Assembly (NCBI RefSeq): GCF_047238265.1
Contig: NZ_JBDFMM010000001.1
Location: forward strand, 1,736,001 to 1,800,000
Direction: 5' to 3'
DNA: 64,000 nucleotides
Source of the DNA: Paenibacillus_F sp047238265
GTDB lineage: Bacteria; Bacillota; Bacilli; Paenibacillales; NBRC-103111
A program made the translations under genes and the position numbers. Positions within the stretch are counted from its first letter, which is position 1; every line of letters begins with the position of its first letter. Positions 33,669 through 41,132 of the stretch are shown here, one piece after another. Under the pieces are notes generated by a model. It was not told the origin of the DNA. It saw only the letters and a list, made by a program, of their open reading frames with translations, and did no database searches.

Positions 33669-34670
33669 ATGAAGGCGGTACAGATCAAACAATATGGCGG
33701 ACCGGAAGAGCTGTATATCGGGGAAAGGCCTGATCCCGTTGCGGGCGAAGGCGAACTGCTTATTCAAGTGAAGGCGGCGGGTCTCAACCGTGCGGATCTG
33801 ATGCAGCGTGAAGGCAAATACCCGGCGGTTCCCGGGGAATCGGACATACTCGGCCTGGAAATGGCAGGCGTTGTTATAGGTGTAGGAAGCGGCGTTACCG
33901 GCTGGAGAGAAGGGGAGCGCGTCTGCGCGCTTCTGCCCGGAGGCGGCTATGCGGAGAGGGTAGCCGTTCCCGCAGGTATGGCGATGCGGTTGCCGGCTAA
34001 TCTCAGCTATGCGGAAGGAGCCGCTATTCCGGAGGCATTCCTTACGGCTTATCTGAATCTCGTTAAACTGGGAGGAATGACGGAAGGAGACTATGTGCTC
34101 ATTCATGCCGGCGCGAGCGGCGTCGGTTCGGCGGCGATCCAGCTTGCCCGGGAATTCGGAGCCCATACCCTGGTGACAGCAGGCTCGGGCGAGAAGCTTG
34201 AGTTTTGCCGGGAACTCGGCGCGGAATACGGCTGGAACTACCGCGAAGGCTCCTTCCTCCCTTGGCTTAGAGAGGCAACAGGCGGACACGGGAGCGATAT
34301 TGTGCTCGACCTTGTAGGCGCCCCGTATTTTACGGACCATCTTGCGGGTGCGGCCATAGGAGGACGTATCGTCCTGGTGGGCATGACGGGCGGTTCCGAA
34401 GTTCCGATGGAGAGCTTTGATCTCAATCCTCTGCTGATGAAACGGATTTCCATCATCGGGTCAACCCTGCGCAGCCGCAGCCGCGGGGACAAAATCCGGC
34501 TGACCCAGCAGTTTTGGCAGCAGGCAGGTCACGGCTTCGCGGACGGTGCCCTCCAGCCGGTCGTAGACCGGATTTTCCCGTGGAGCCGTGTGCGTGAAGC
34601 TCACCAGTGGATGGAAGCGAACCGGAACAAGGGGAAAGTGATTCTGGATATTACCGCGGATGCGGAATAA
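33669..34670 (+). CDS. NAD(P)H:quinone oxidoreductase (zinc-free MDR family)
   Basis: A 333-residue medium-chain dehydrogenase/reductase of the zeta-crystallin/QOR type. It begins MKAVQIKQYGGPEELYI and has the MDR pattern VKAAGLNRADLMQREGKYP. The nucleotide motif is IHAGASGVGSAAIQLAREFG, and zinc-binding cysteines are absent. It probably reduces quinones or enones with NADPH. The ATG at 33669 follows AGAGGAG by eight bases; the in-frame GTG nine bases earlier is too close. It has its own promoter and terminator. Confidence 0.9.
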   Translation: MKAVQIKQYGGPEELYIGERPDPVAGEGELLIQVKAAGLNRADLMQREGKYPAVPGESDILGLEMAGVVIGVGSGVTGWREGERVCALLPGGGYAERVAVPAGMAMRLPANLSYAEGAAIPEAFLTAYLNLVKLGGMTEGDYVLIHAGASGVGSAAIQLAREFGAHTLVTAGSGEKLEFCRELGAEYGWNYREGSFLPWLREATGGHGSDIVLDLVGAPYFTDHLAGAAIGGRIVLVGMTGGSEVPMESFDLNPLLMKRISIIGSTLRSRSRGDKIRLTQQFWQQAGHGFADGALQPVVDRIFPWSRVREAHQWMEANRNKGKVILDITADAE

Positions 34671-34684
34671 ACCGCATATCGAAT

Positions 34685-34714
34685 AAAAAAGAGCTGAATA
34701 TTCAGCTCTTTTTT
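34685..34714. terminator. Bidirectional terminator
   Basis: A perfect 14-base inverted repeat, AAAAAAGAGCTGAA with TTCAGCTCTTTTTT, begins 14 bases after the quinone oxidoreductase stop. Confidence 0.9.
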
Positions 34715-35106
34715 GATCCGATTCGATAGTATTTTTAAAAGTTTTCCTATAAAACGCTTCCGACGTATTGATTTGTATTCTCGTCATCACACATAACAAC
34801 GGCATCGAGAACGAATGGGACCTTTTCATGAGCGAGGTTAACGATTCTTATTGCAAGTCATGAAGGCCGCTCGGCGGCAAATGCCCGGTTATATTCGTGG
34901 TTAACCCGGAAGACCCCGGTAACTTATAAATCGGAACTTCAGCGGAAAAAGATAAGCTTTCACGGCAAAAGGCCCTTGATCAGGTTAAACCGATCAAGGG
35001 CTTCTTGTTTACATTCGTCCGTTGTTCATTGGACGCGTCACAGCGTCTCGTAACGGTCACCGGCCCCGCCCCGTACCGGAAATAAAGCCGGAGACAATCC
35101 GCTTGT
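34715..35106. other. Intergenic region with minus-strand terminator
   Basis: About 390 bases without a recognisable gene. The only structure is a perfect ten-base stem at 34972-35001 (GCCCTTGATC with GATCAAGGGC, ten-base loop). Read on the minus strand it is followed by CTTTT, so it probably terminates the polysaccharide deacetylase gene. I see no tRNA, riboswitch or credible small coding frame here. Confidence 0.55.
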
Positions 35107-35926
35107 TTACGGAGCCGTCTCAGGAGCGGGAGGCTTATATAACTCGCTGAGCTTGACGAAGGACAGTGTATCCTTCAGTCCCGGCACTGTATCCCGCAAG
35201 GCGGAGGCCGTTATTTCGCCCTTGGCTCCGACATGGCCGATGGCGATGCAGGGCTGGTGCGCTTTGGAGTGGGCGCCGATCAGTTGAATCTGCTGGGTTA
35301 CTTTGCTTTTCGTATGGATATCATCCAGAAAAAGATGGTTTTCCAGACATGGCACCCCGGCTTTTTTGGCCTCCCGGCAGGCAATGCTCCGGTAATTCGT
35401 ATGGCTGTCCAGAAAGAAGAGTCCTCTTTCGCGCAGCACTTCCATCACAAGCCGCATCACGCGCTCATCGGCCGTCGCCTTGGAGCCCATATGGTTGTTC
35501 ACTCCGATTGCGTGCGGGATGTCGTCAATGGCGGCGTTAACCCGTTTGCGTATCTCGCCGTCGCTGAGGTCGGTGGTTATCACACCGGGCCCGAGCCAGC
35601 TTCTTGCGGCCGCTGCGCGGCTCCATCGGAAGATGGACGATCACGTCGTGGCCTTTGCCGAACGCCTTCTCCGCATCGCTGTGAGAGGAGGGAAGAAACG
35701 GCATTACGGCAGCCGTAATCGGAAAAGGCAAATCCAGAATCGCATCGGTGCCTTTCATGTTGTTGCCGAGGTCGTCGATGATAATGGCTGCCTTTCGGAC
35801 AGTGGCGGCCGGAGGCTCGTCATGGCGGGCCGCCGCTAGTCCTCCGGGTCCCGCAAACAGGGACGCACCTGCCACCAGAACGGCCGCGGCGAGCAGCCTG
35901 CAGGACCGGTAACGGATACCAGGCAT
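35107..35926 (-). pseudogene. Divergent polysaccharide deacetylase, frameshifted
   Basis: A secreted protein of the YibQ-like divergent polysaccharide deacetylase family. The first frame (from ATG 35926, GGGAGGAA upstream) has a signal peptide and AAIIIDDLGNNMKGTDAILD, up to HLPMEPRSGRK. The second carries VITTDLSDGEI, IGVNNHMGSKAT and FLDSHTNYRS, ending at 35107. The frames join if one base is removed inside AGCT at 35598-35602 (plus-strand CCAGCTTCTTG to CCAGCTCTTG), giving the family-like GRKSWLGPGVITTD and about 272 residues. It probably acts on cell-wall glycan. It is a natural frameshift or a sequence error. Confidence 0.82.
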
Positions 35927-36280
35927 AATCGCATTCCTCCCGGCGGTAGTTTTTTAATGAAGTTCTATTTTTAATATGGGAATGCCTGACGAAAGTTATG
36001 CGGGAAGCCCAAAAAGAAGGCCGTGACGGCACGGAAAATGGCATAAATTCCAAGCTGCGGCGAATAGCATGGAGTAAATCCTCAAAAAGTGCGAAAGGGG
36101 TGTCACAATCCGGAAGATGCTCCGGTTCGCGCCTTCATGCTGGCTATCCCTGGCTTTGACTTCAAAAACCGCGAGACGCTATACTGTAAAGTAGGAAAGA
36201 CTCAAACCTTTTTTGATCTTTCATTTTTCAACTTAAAAGGAGGTGTACCTGTCTGCTTCCAAGAGGCGGATAGGGATTAA
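35927..36280. other. Intergenic region before the CBS/CNNM gene
   Basis: A 354-base divergent region holding a SigA promoter at 36156-36185 and an isolated strong AAGGAGGTG at 36236-36244. No good start codon follows that ribosome site in the frame of the next gene, so it may serve a very short leader peptide beginning at a CTG or GTG, or may be fortuitous. No known riboswitch was recognised. Confidence 0.45.
36156..36185 (+). promoter_or_regulatory. SigA-type promoter of the CBS/CNNM gene
   Basis: TTGACT and TATACT with an 18-base spacer, about 95 bases before the start codon. Confidence 0.7.
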
Positions 36281-37615
36281 TTGGATAGTGACCCTTTACC
36301 AGTGTTATTGAATTTTGTACTGATTGTGGTTCTTGTTCTACTGAACGGATTTTTTGTGGCGGCGGAATTTGCGATGGTGAAAGTGCGCGCAAGCCGTATT
36401 GATGCGCTCGCCCTGGAAGGGAACGTGAAAGCGCGCTTCGCCGGCAAAATCGTTCAGAATATGAATGCGTATTTGTCCGCCTGCCAGCTCGGAATTACAC
36501 TGACGTCTTTGGCGCTCGGTTGGATCGGAGAGCCTACGGTGGCGTATGTACTCGAACCGCTATTGGTCAACATTGGTGTACCACCTGTTATTATTCACAC
36601 CATTTCTTTTATCGTCGCATTCTCGGTTATTACGGCGTTTCACATTATTATCGGGGAGCAGTTTCCCAAAACGTATGCGATCCGCAAATCGGAAGAAGTG
36701 ACTCTTTGGGTTGCCGGACCTGTGCTGATTTTCTACAAAATCATGTATCCTTTCATCTGGATGCTGAACGGAACATCCAACTGGCTGCTCCGCAAATCCG
36801 GTATTGAACCCGAGGGCGACCACGACACGGTTCATACGGAGGACGAAATCCGCCTGCTGATGAAAGAAAGCCACAGGAACGGGCTGATCGACAATACGGA
36901 ACTTACCCTGGTGGATAATATTTTTGAGTTCACGGAAACGAACGCACGCGAAATTATGATTCCGCGTACGGAAATGGTGTGCCTGCATGCCGCCCATTCT
37001 TTCGAGGAAAACAAGGAAATGGCCATCCAGGAGCTTTACACGCGTTATCCGGTTTGCGACCCGGACAAGGACAACATTATCGGATTTGTCCATATCAAGG
37101 ATTTACTAAAAGCAAGCGACCAGCTTGACGATATACGCAAGATTATACGACCTCTCATGACGGTGCCGGAATCGATGCCGATCAGCACGCTGCTGAAGCT
37201 GATGCAGAAACGCAAAACGGAAGTGGCGCTGCTGATCGATGAATACGGCGGCACGTCGGGACTTGTAACGGTTGAAGACATTCTGGAAGAAATCGTCGGC
37301 GAGCTTCAGGACGAATTCGACCATGAACGTCCCGTTATGGAGAAGAAAGACGAATTTACGTACTCGATCGACGGCATGATGCTTATCGAAGAAGTGAACA
37401 ATCACTTCGGTACGGAAATCGAAACGGAGCATTACGATACGATCGGCGGCTGGATTTATTCCCAGGTGGAGATTCCGCCTATGAAAAACCAGCGCATCCA
37501 TCTCGGCCCGCTTCAGTTTATTATCGACGAGGTGGAGCATATGCGGATCGTTCGGCTCATCGTACGCAAAGAACGTCCGGAGGAAGAAGTGCTGCTTCAC
37601 CAGGTCGTCTCTTGA
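36281..37615 (+). CDS. Hemolysin-family CNNM/CBS-domain membrane protein
   Basis: A 444-residue protein of the YhdP/YrkA/CorC group. The N-terminal DUF21/CNNM transmembrane domain starts VLIVVLVLLNGFFVAAEFAMVKVR and includes ACQLGITLTSLALGWIGEPTV. A CBS-domain pair (about residues 215-335) contains REIMIPRTEM and LLIDEYGGTSGLVTVEDILEEIVGE, and a CorC_HlyC domain follows (DGMMLIEEVNNHFG). Members are implicated in Mg2+ or Co2+ efflux. The TTG at 36281 is the first possible in-frame start; GTG 36302 is an alternative. Ribosome-site quality is poor for both. Confidence 0.9.
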   Translation: MDSDPLPVLLNFVLIVVLVLLNGFFVAAEFAMVKVRASRIDALALEGNVKARFAGKIVQNMNAYLSACQLGITLTSLALGWIGEPTVAYVLEPLLVNIGVPPVIIHTISFIVAFSVITAFHIIIGEQFPKTYAIRKSEEVTLWVAGPVLIFYKIMYPFIWMLNGTSNWLLRKSGIEPEGDHDTVHTEDEIRLLMKESHRNGLIDNTELTLVDNIFEFTETNAREIMIPRTEMVCLHAAHSFEENKEMAIQELYTRYPVCDPDKDNIIGFVHIKDLLKASDQLDDIRKIIRPLMTVPESMPISTLLKLMQKRKTEVALLIDEYGGTSGLVTVEDILEEIVGELQDEFDHERPVMEKKDEFTYSIDGMMLIEEVNNHFGTEIETEHYDTIGGWIYSQVEIPPMKNQRIHLGPLQFIIDEVEHMRIVRLIVRKERPEEEVLLHQVVS

Positions 37616-37618
37616 TAA

Positions 37619-37664
37619 AACACAAGAAACGCCGCGTATCCGCGGCGTTTCTTGTGTTTTTTTT
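37619..37664. terminator. Strong bidirectional terminator
   Basis: An 18-base arm beginning AACACAAGAAACG pairs with its exact complement around a four-base loop and is followed by eight T. It ends both the CBS/CNNM gene and the convergent YjcZ-like gene. Confidence 0.95.
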
Positions 37665-37699
37665 CGATTGTGAAGACGGTAAAACCCTGGTTAACCTGC

Positions 37700-37804
37700 T
37701 TAGAATGTAGCGAGAATGATAACCAGCAGGATGTAAAGAACCAGAATCACCGCTGTGCTCGTGTACCAACCGCCACCGATACCGCCTGTTCCGTAACCTG
37801 ACAT
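37700..37804 (-). CDS. YjcZ-family sporulation miniprotein
   Basis: A 34-residue protein, MSGYGTGGIGGGWYTSTAVI followed by LVLYILLVIILATF. The Gly/Tyr-rich start and single C-terminal hydrophobic helix match the YjcZ/SscA family of tiny spore proteins found in Bacillaceae and Paenibacillaceae. GGGGAGG lies seven bases before the ATG, and a SigK-like promoter lies upstream. Family members are thought to contribute to spore coat or membrane assembly. It is convergent with the CBS/CNNM gene and shares its terminator. Confidence 0.85.
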   Translation of the reverse strand: MSGYGTGGIGGGWYTSTAVILVLYILLVIILATF

Positions 37805-37848
37805 ATAAACGCCTCCCCGAGTGTGTTAGTTTGCTTTGGTTTACAAGA

Positions 37849-37875
37849 TATTCTATGAAGGGCGGGGGCGGTTGT
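37849..37875 (-). promoter_or_regulatory. Candidate SigK-type promoter of the YjcZ-like gene
   Basis: On the minus strand AC is followed after 16 bases by CATAGAATA, fitting the late mother-cell sigma-K consensus AC-N16-17-CATANNNTA. Transcription would start about 40 bases before the start codon. The two-base -35 element is weak evidence by itself, but the gene family supports late sporulation control. Confidence 0.5.
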
Positions 37876-38020
37876 CATGGACGTATGCCCGGATTGCGCA
37901 AAATTTAAAGGAAATCCGTTTTCCTATTGCGAGCGCAGTTGAAACAGAGTGCAGGCGGCAGGAGGGCCGGTACGGGGCCAAGACGTTATCGCCATTCTGG
38001 CCGTGGCTTCCCCATACCGG

Positions 38021-38656
38021 CTAATTCCGGTCCTCGCTTACGCGCTTCATTAAGTCCAGCAGAGCTTCGGGAGGTCTTGCTCCGGAGAAGCCCGCTTTTT
38101 TATTGAGGATGAAAAAGGGTACGCCGTTTATGTTCAGCCGTTTAGCGAGTGCGTAATCGGACCGTACGCTGTTTTCGACGTCTTCGTGATAAAGGCGTTT
38201 GGAGATTTCGGCGGGAGTTAACCCGCATTCTCCGGCAATCCGCAGCAGTACGGACTCCTTGCCGATATCGAGCCCCTCTTCGAAATAAGCCCGGTATATA
38301 CGGTCGAGAACGAGCGATTTAGAAGTCTCCGGTACGGCGGCGATCAGACGGTGAGAAAGCCGGGTATCGGGCATCGTCGTAATTCGGTCGAAGCGGAAGG
38401 GGACGCCTGCCTGCCGGCCGGCACGGGTTACCCCGTCCAGTAAAGCCTGCAGCTTTTCACCGCCGGAGTCCTGCAGTTTCCGGTTCATCGCTTCCGCAAA
38501 AGGAACGCCCTGAGGCGGGATAGACGGGTCGAGGCGGAAGGCCCGGAAGCGGACAGTGACATGTTCGCCTTTCCATAAACCGAGGGCTTCCGCCAGATAG
38601 GACTTGCCGATCCGGCACCAGGGACAGACGGTATCTTGAAAAATATCGATAATCAA
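38021..38656 (-). CDS. DsbA family oxidoreductase (FrnE-like)
   Basis: A 211-residue thioredoxin-fold protein with the active site CPWC directly after the first strand (IIDIFQDTVCPWCRIGKSYL). An all-helical insert and the cis-Pro region NINGVPFFILNKKAGFSGAR follow. The lack of a signal peptide and the arrangement PPEALLDLMKRV place it with the cytoplasmic FrnE/2-hydroxychromene-isomerase-like branch, which handles disulfides or glutathione-like thiols. The partner is unknown. It is transcribed alone on the minus strand. Confidence 0.88.
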   Translation of the reverse strand: MIIDIFQDTVCPWCRIGKSYLAEALGLWKGEHVTVRFRAFRLDPSIPPQGVPFAEAMNRKLQDSGGEKLQALLDGVTRAGRQAGVPFRFDRITTMPDTRLSHRLIAAVPETSKSLVLDRIYRAYFEEGLDIGKESVLLRIAGECGLTPAEISKRLYHEDVENSVRSDYALAKRLNINGVPFFILNKKAGFSGARPPEALLDLMKRVSEDRN

Positions 38657-38849
38657 TAGAGTCAGCTCCTTCCGTCCTGGGATTTTACCATGCGCTTAGC
38701 GGAATAATGCCATACTCATTATAGTATACTTCCTGCGGGAAACCGAAACGCCCCGCTCTGCCAAAAACCGGAATACTGTTTGAGACAGGGAAAAAACGGC
38801 TAAAAAACCTGATGGAGTTTTCAATCCAGCGAAAAGGAGCGATCTTAAG

Positions 38850-39746
38850 GTGGCAGATAAAAAAGACAAAGACAAAACCAAGCGGGGCGAACCGATCATC
38901 GGACAAATCGACCGTACGCTCGTTCCGGATAAAGCTGTTGCGCTATGGCATTTGGGTCAGGAGGGAATGGCTTTCAAAGCGGCGGGAATCATCGGATATG
39001 TGGATCCTTATTTAAGCAATTACATAGATGAAGAATTCGGCAATTCGCCGCGCAAATTCGAAACGCCTCTTTCCCCGGAGCTTATCGGGCATGCGGATCT
39101 CGTCCTGATCACACACGATCACCCCGATCATCTGGATCCGGTCACCGTACGCGCGATAGCTATCGCATCCCCGCAAGCGTCGTGGATTTGCCCAGCCCCG
39201 GTAGTGCCGCAGCTGACTGAACTCGGCATTGCTCCGGATGCGGTTATCGGGGCCCGGGCGGGGCAAATGATCGATTTCCGGGATATGCGGATTACACCCG
39301 TGGCCGGTAAGCATGAAGACTTCGAAACGGACGAGAACGGGGACCACAAGTATCTCGGTTATGTTTTGGAGCTGAACGGGGTCACGCTGTACCATGCCGG
39401 AGATACGGTCGGGTACGCGGGCCTGCTGGAGACGCTGCGGCCGCACCGGATCGATATCGCCTGCCTGCCTATTAACGGCCGGGATATCAAGAGATACGAA
39501 GCGAATCTCATGGGCAATATGAACTTCCGGGAAGCGGCGGATCTGGGAGTCGGAATCGGAGCGGACTTGATTGTTCCCATGCACTACGACCTTTTCGCTT
39601 TCAATACGGAAAATCCGGCCTATTTTGTCGACTACGTTCATCACACCTATCCGCATCAAAAGTTCAAGCTGTTCGCTCCGGGAGAGCGGCTCATTTATTA
39701 CGCGGACGATGAGATGAAAGGGAGCGGCGGGGGAAGCGAGGGTTAA
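38850..39746 (+). CDS. MBL-fold metal-dependent hydrolase (UlaG-like)
   Basis: A 298-residue metallo-beta-lactamase-fold protein. The metal motif is LVLITHDHPDHLDPVTV, with further ligands in TPVAGKHEDFE, LYHAGDTVGYAG and DLIVPMHYDLFAFN. The arrangement is that of the UlaG (L-ascorbate-6-phosphate lactonase) branch, but no ascorbate genes are nearby, so the substrate is open. GTG 38850 follows AAAGGAG by eleven bases. The first 20 residues are highly charged (KKDKDKTKRGE). It is probably a single-gene unit. Confidence 0.85.
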   Translation: MADKKDKDKTKRGEPIIGQIDRTLVPDKAVALWHLGQEGMAFKAAGIIGYVDPYLSNYIDEEFGNSPRKFETPLSPELIGHADLVLITHDHPDHLDPVTVRAIAIASPQASWICPAPVVPQLTELGIAPDAVIGARAGQMIDFRDMRITPVAGKHEDFETDENGDHKYLGYVLELNGVTLYHAGDTVGYAGLLETLRPHRIDIACLPINGRDIKRYEANLMGNMNFREAADLGVGIGADLIVPMHYDLFAFNTENPAYFVDYVHHTYPHQKFKLFAPGERLIYYADDEMKGSGGGSEG

Positions 39747-39966
39747 AATTCCCTCTAGGGCTGCCCGGTCCGTTGGGTACCAGCATCCGGTTCGTCCATC
39801 CGTCGTTCAGCGCCCGCTTAACGGTTAACTAAGCCTCCTATATGCGGCCAAAAGCATTTTAAACCGAAGTGCACCTGCGAGCGCAGGCAGCAAAGCCGGT
39901 TAAGTGAACGGAACGGACGTATCCGTATCGGCGGCCTGCAAGCGGGACCTTCGGCCTGCTCTCTTA

Positions 39967-39995
39967 TTGACGCTGCTGTTCTTATAAGGCATTAT
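39967..39995 (+). promoter_or_regulatory. SigA-type promoter of zur
   Basis: TTGACG and CATTAT with a 17-base spacer, 32 bases before the zur GTG start. The preceding region from 39747 holds no other recognised element. Confidence 0.6.
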
Positions 39996-40027
39996 TAAGA
40001 GATATGATGCAGCTTGGAGGGACCGCA

Positions 40028-40441
40028 GTGAAAGCCGAAGAAATTATACAGGCCATGTCCGAACAAGGGATGCGGATAACCGATCAAAGACGCACGCTGG
40101 CGGAATTGTTCGCCAAGTCCGAAGGGTATGTGACACCGAAAGCCGTGTATGAAAGCATGGGAAAAACATACGGCGGCCTCAGTTTTGATACGGTATACCG
40201 CAATTTGAGAATCATGCATGACATGGGCGTCCTGGAACAGTTTGTTTTTGAAGACGGGATCAAATTCCGTGCACGCTGTTCGGAAATGGACCATCATCAT
40301 CATCTGATCTGCCTGCAGTGCGAGAAAACGATCCCGTTCGTCTTCTGTCCCATGGACGAGGTGAAAGGATTGCCGGAAGACTTCAAGGCGGTCAAACATA
40401 AATTCGAAATTTACGGATACTGCAAAGAATGCCAGAAATGA
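40028..40441 (+). CDS. zur: Zinc uptake regulator Zur (Fur family)
   Basis: A 137-residue Fur-family repressor. Two features match Zur rather than Fur or PerR: the recognition helix GLSFDTVYRNLRIM, and the zinc-site pattern MDHHHHLICLQCEKT with CPMDEV and the C-terminal HKFEIYGYCKEC. The paired CxxC motifs form the structural zinc site. GTG 40028 is chosen because GGAGGG ends seven bases upstream; upstream ATGs would bury it. Zur-type operators are found at the znuA promoter 3 kb downstream. Its stop overlaps the yidD start. Confidence 0.85.
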   Translation: MKAEEIIQAMSEQGMRITDQRRTLAELFAKSEGYVTPKAVYESMGKTYGGLSFDTVYRNLRIMHDMGVLEQFVFEDGIKFRARCSEMDHHHHLICLQCEKTIPFVFCPMDEVKGLPEDFKAVKHKFEIYGYCKECQK

Positions 40442-40677
40442 AAAAGGTGCTCCAGGCACCCATTCATGCCTACCGTAAATATTTGTCCCCGCTCAAACCG
40501 CCCACCTGCCGTTTCTATCCGACCTGTTCCCAGTATGCGCTGGAGGCGATAGAGCGGCACGGGCCGTTATACGGTTCGTGGCTGGCGGCCAAGCGGATCT
40601 GCCGTTGCCACCCTTTTCACCCCGGGGGGGTGGATCCGGTTCCGCCGCCGCGGAATGAGGGGCGAAATACCGGTTGA
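40438..40677 (+). CDS. yidD: Membrane protein insertion efficiency factor YidD
   Basis: A 79-residue small protein with the conserved core IHAYRKYLSPLKPPTCRFYPTC, followed by SQYALEAIERHGPLYGSW and RICRCHPFHPGGVDPVP. YidD lies at the inner face of the membrane and assists YidC-dependent insertion. ATG 40438 overlaps the zur stop (ATGA) and gives the usual MKK start; an ATG nine bases earlier is possible. The last codons overlap the -35 element of the metG leader promoter. Confidence 0.92.
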   Translation: MKKVLQAPIHAYRKYLSPLKPPTCRFYPTCSQYALEAIERHGPLYGSWLAAKRICRCHPFHPGGVDPVPPPRNEGRNTG

Positions 40678-40702
40678 CACAATTTGCGGGATTCGCTATA
40701 TT
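40674..40702 (+). promoter_or_regulatory. SigA-type promoter of the T-box-metG unit
   Basis: TTGACA (consensus) and TATATT with a 17-base spacer. The -35 lies across the yidD stop codon. Transcription would start near 40709, giving a leader of about 420 bases. Confidence 0.8.
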
Positions 40703-40775
40703 GTTGGTTAAACCTGCCTTTTCGCGGGAACAATGGAATCAAAGCGATCATTTTATGAATAAAACGTGTTCGATG

Positions 40776-41062
40776 AACGGATGAGTACGGGAGGAAGCTG
40801 CTGCAGAGAGCCGGGTCAGGTGAAAGCCGGTGCAGACGGAACCCCGGAGTATGGTCCCGGAGAACATGCCTTCGAGCGGCCCCGATGAGGAAGGAAGGTA
40901 CTTCCGCGGTCAGGGCGTAAGGGGGCATCGCTTGTCCGGCGTTAACGGACAGAGCCGCCGGGCAGCCGGCGGCTGCCGAGCTTCGCCCTCGCAAGAGGCG
41001 GAGGAATCTGGGTGGTACCGCGTGAGCACAGCTCTCGTCCCTTTGTTGGACGGGGGCTTTTT
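40776..41062 (+). ncRNA. T-box leader controlling metG
   Basis: The leader holds the highly conserved T-box sequence GGTGGTACCGCG at 41011-41022. It is followed by a terminator hairpin (GCTCTCGTCC with GGACGGGGGC, 41031-41057) and a run of T. A stem I region with AGAGA and GGTGAAAG elements lies at about 40785-40890. A candidate methionine specifier, ATG at 40866-40868 in GAACATGCC, fits the downstream gene. Uncharged tRNA-Met would favour antitermination and expression of methionyl-tRNA synthetase. The 5-prime edge and the specifier assignment are approximate; the T-box and terminator are clear. Confidence 0.88.
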
Positions 41063-41132
41063 GTGATTTTCCGCTTCCGTCTCTTGTTTCATAGACCAAT
41101 CAGAACATTAACGAAGAAAGAGGATGGGTAAC

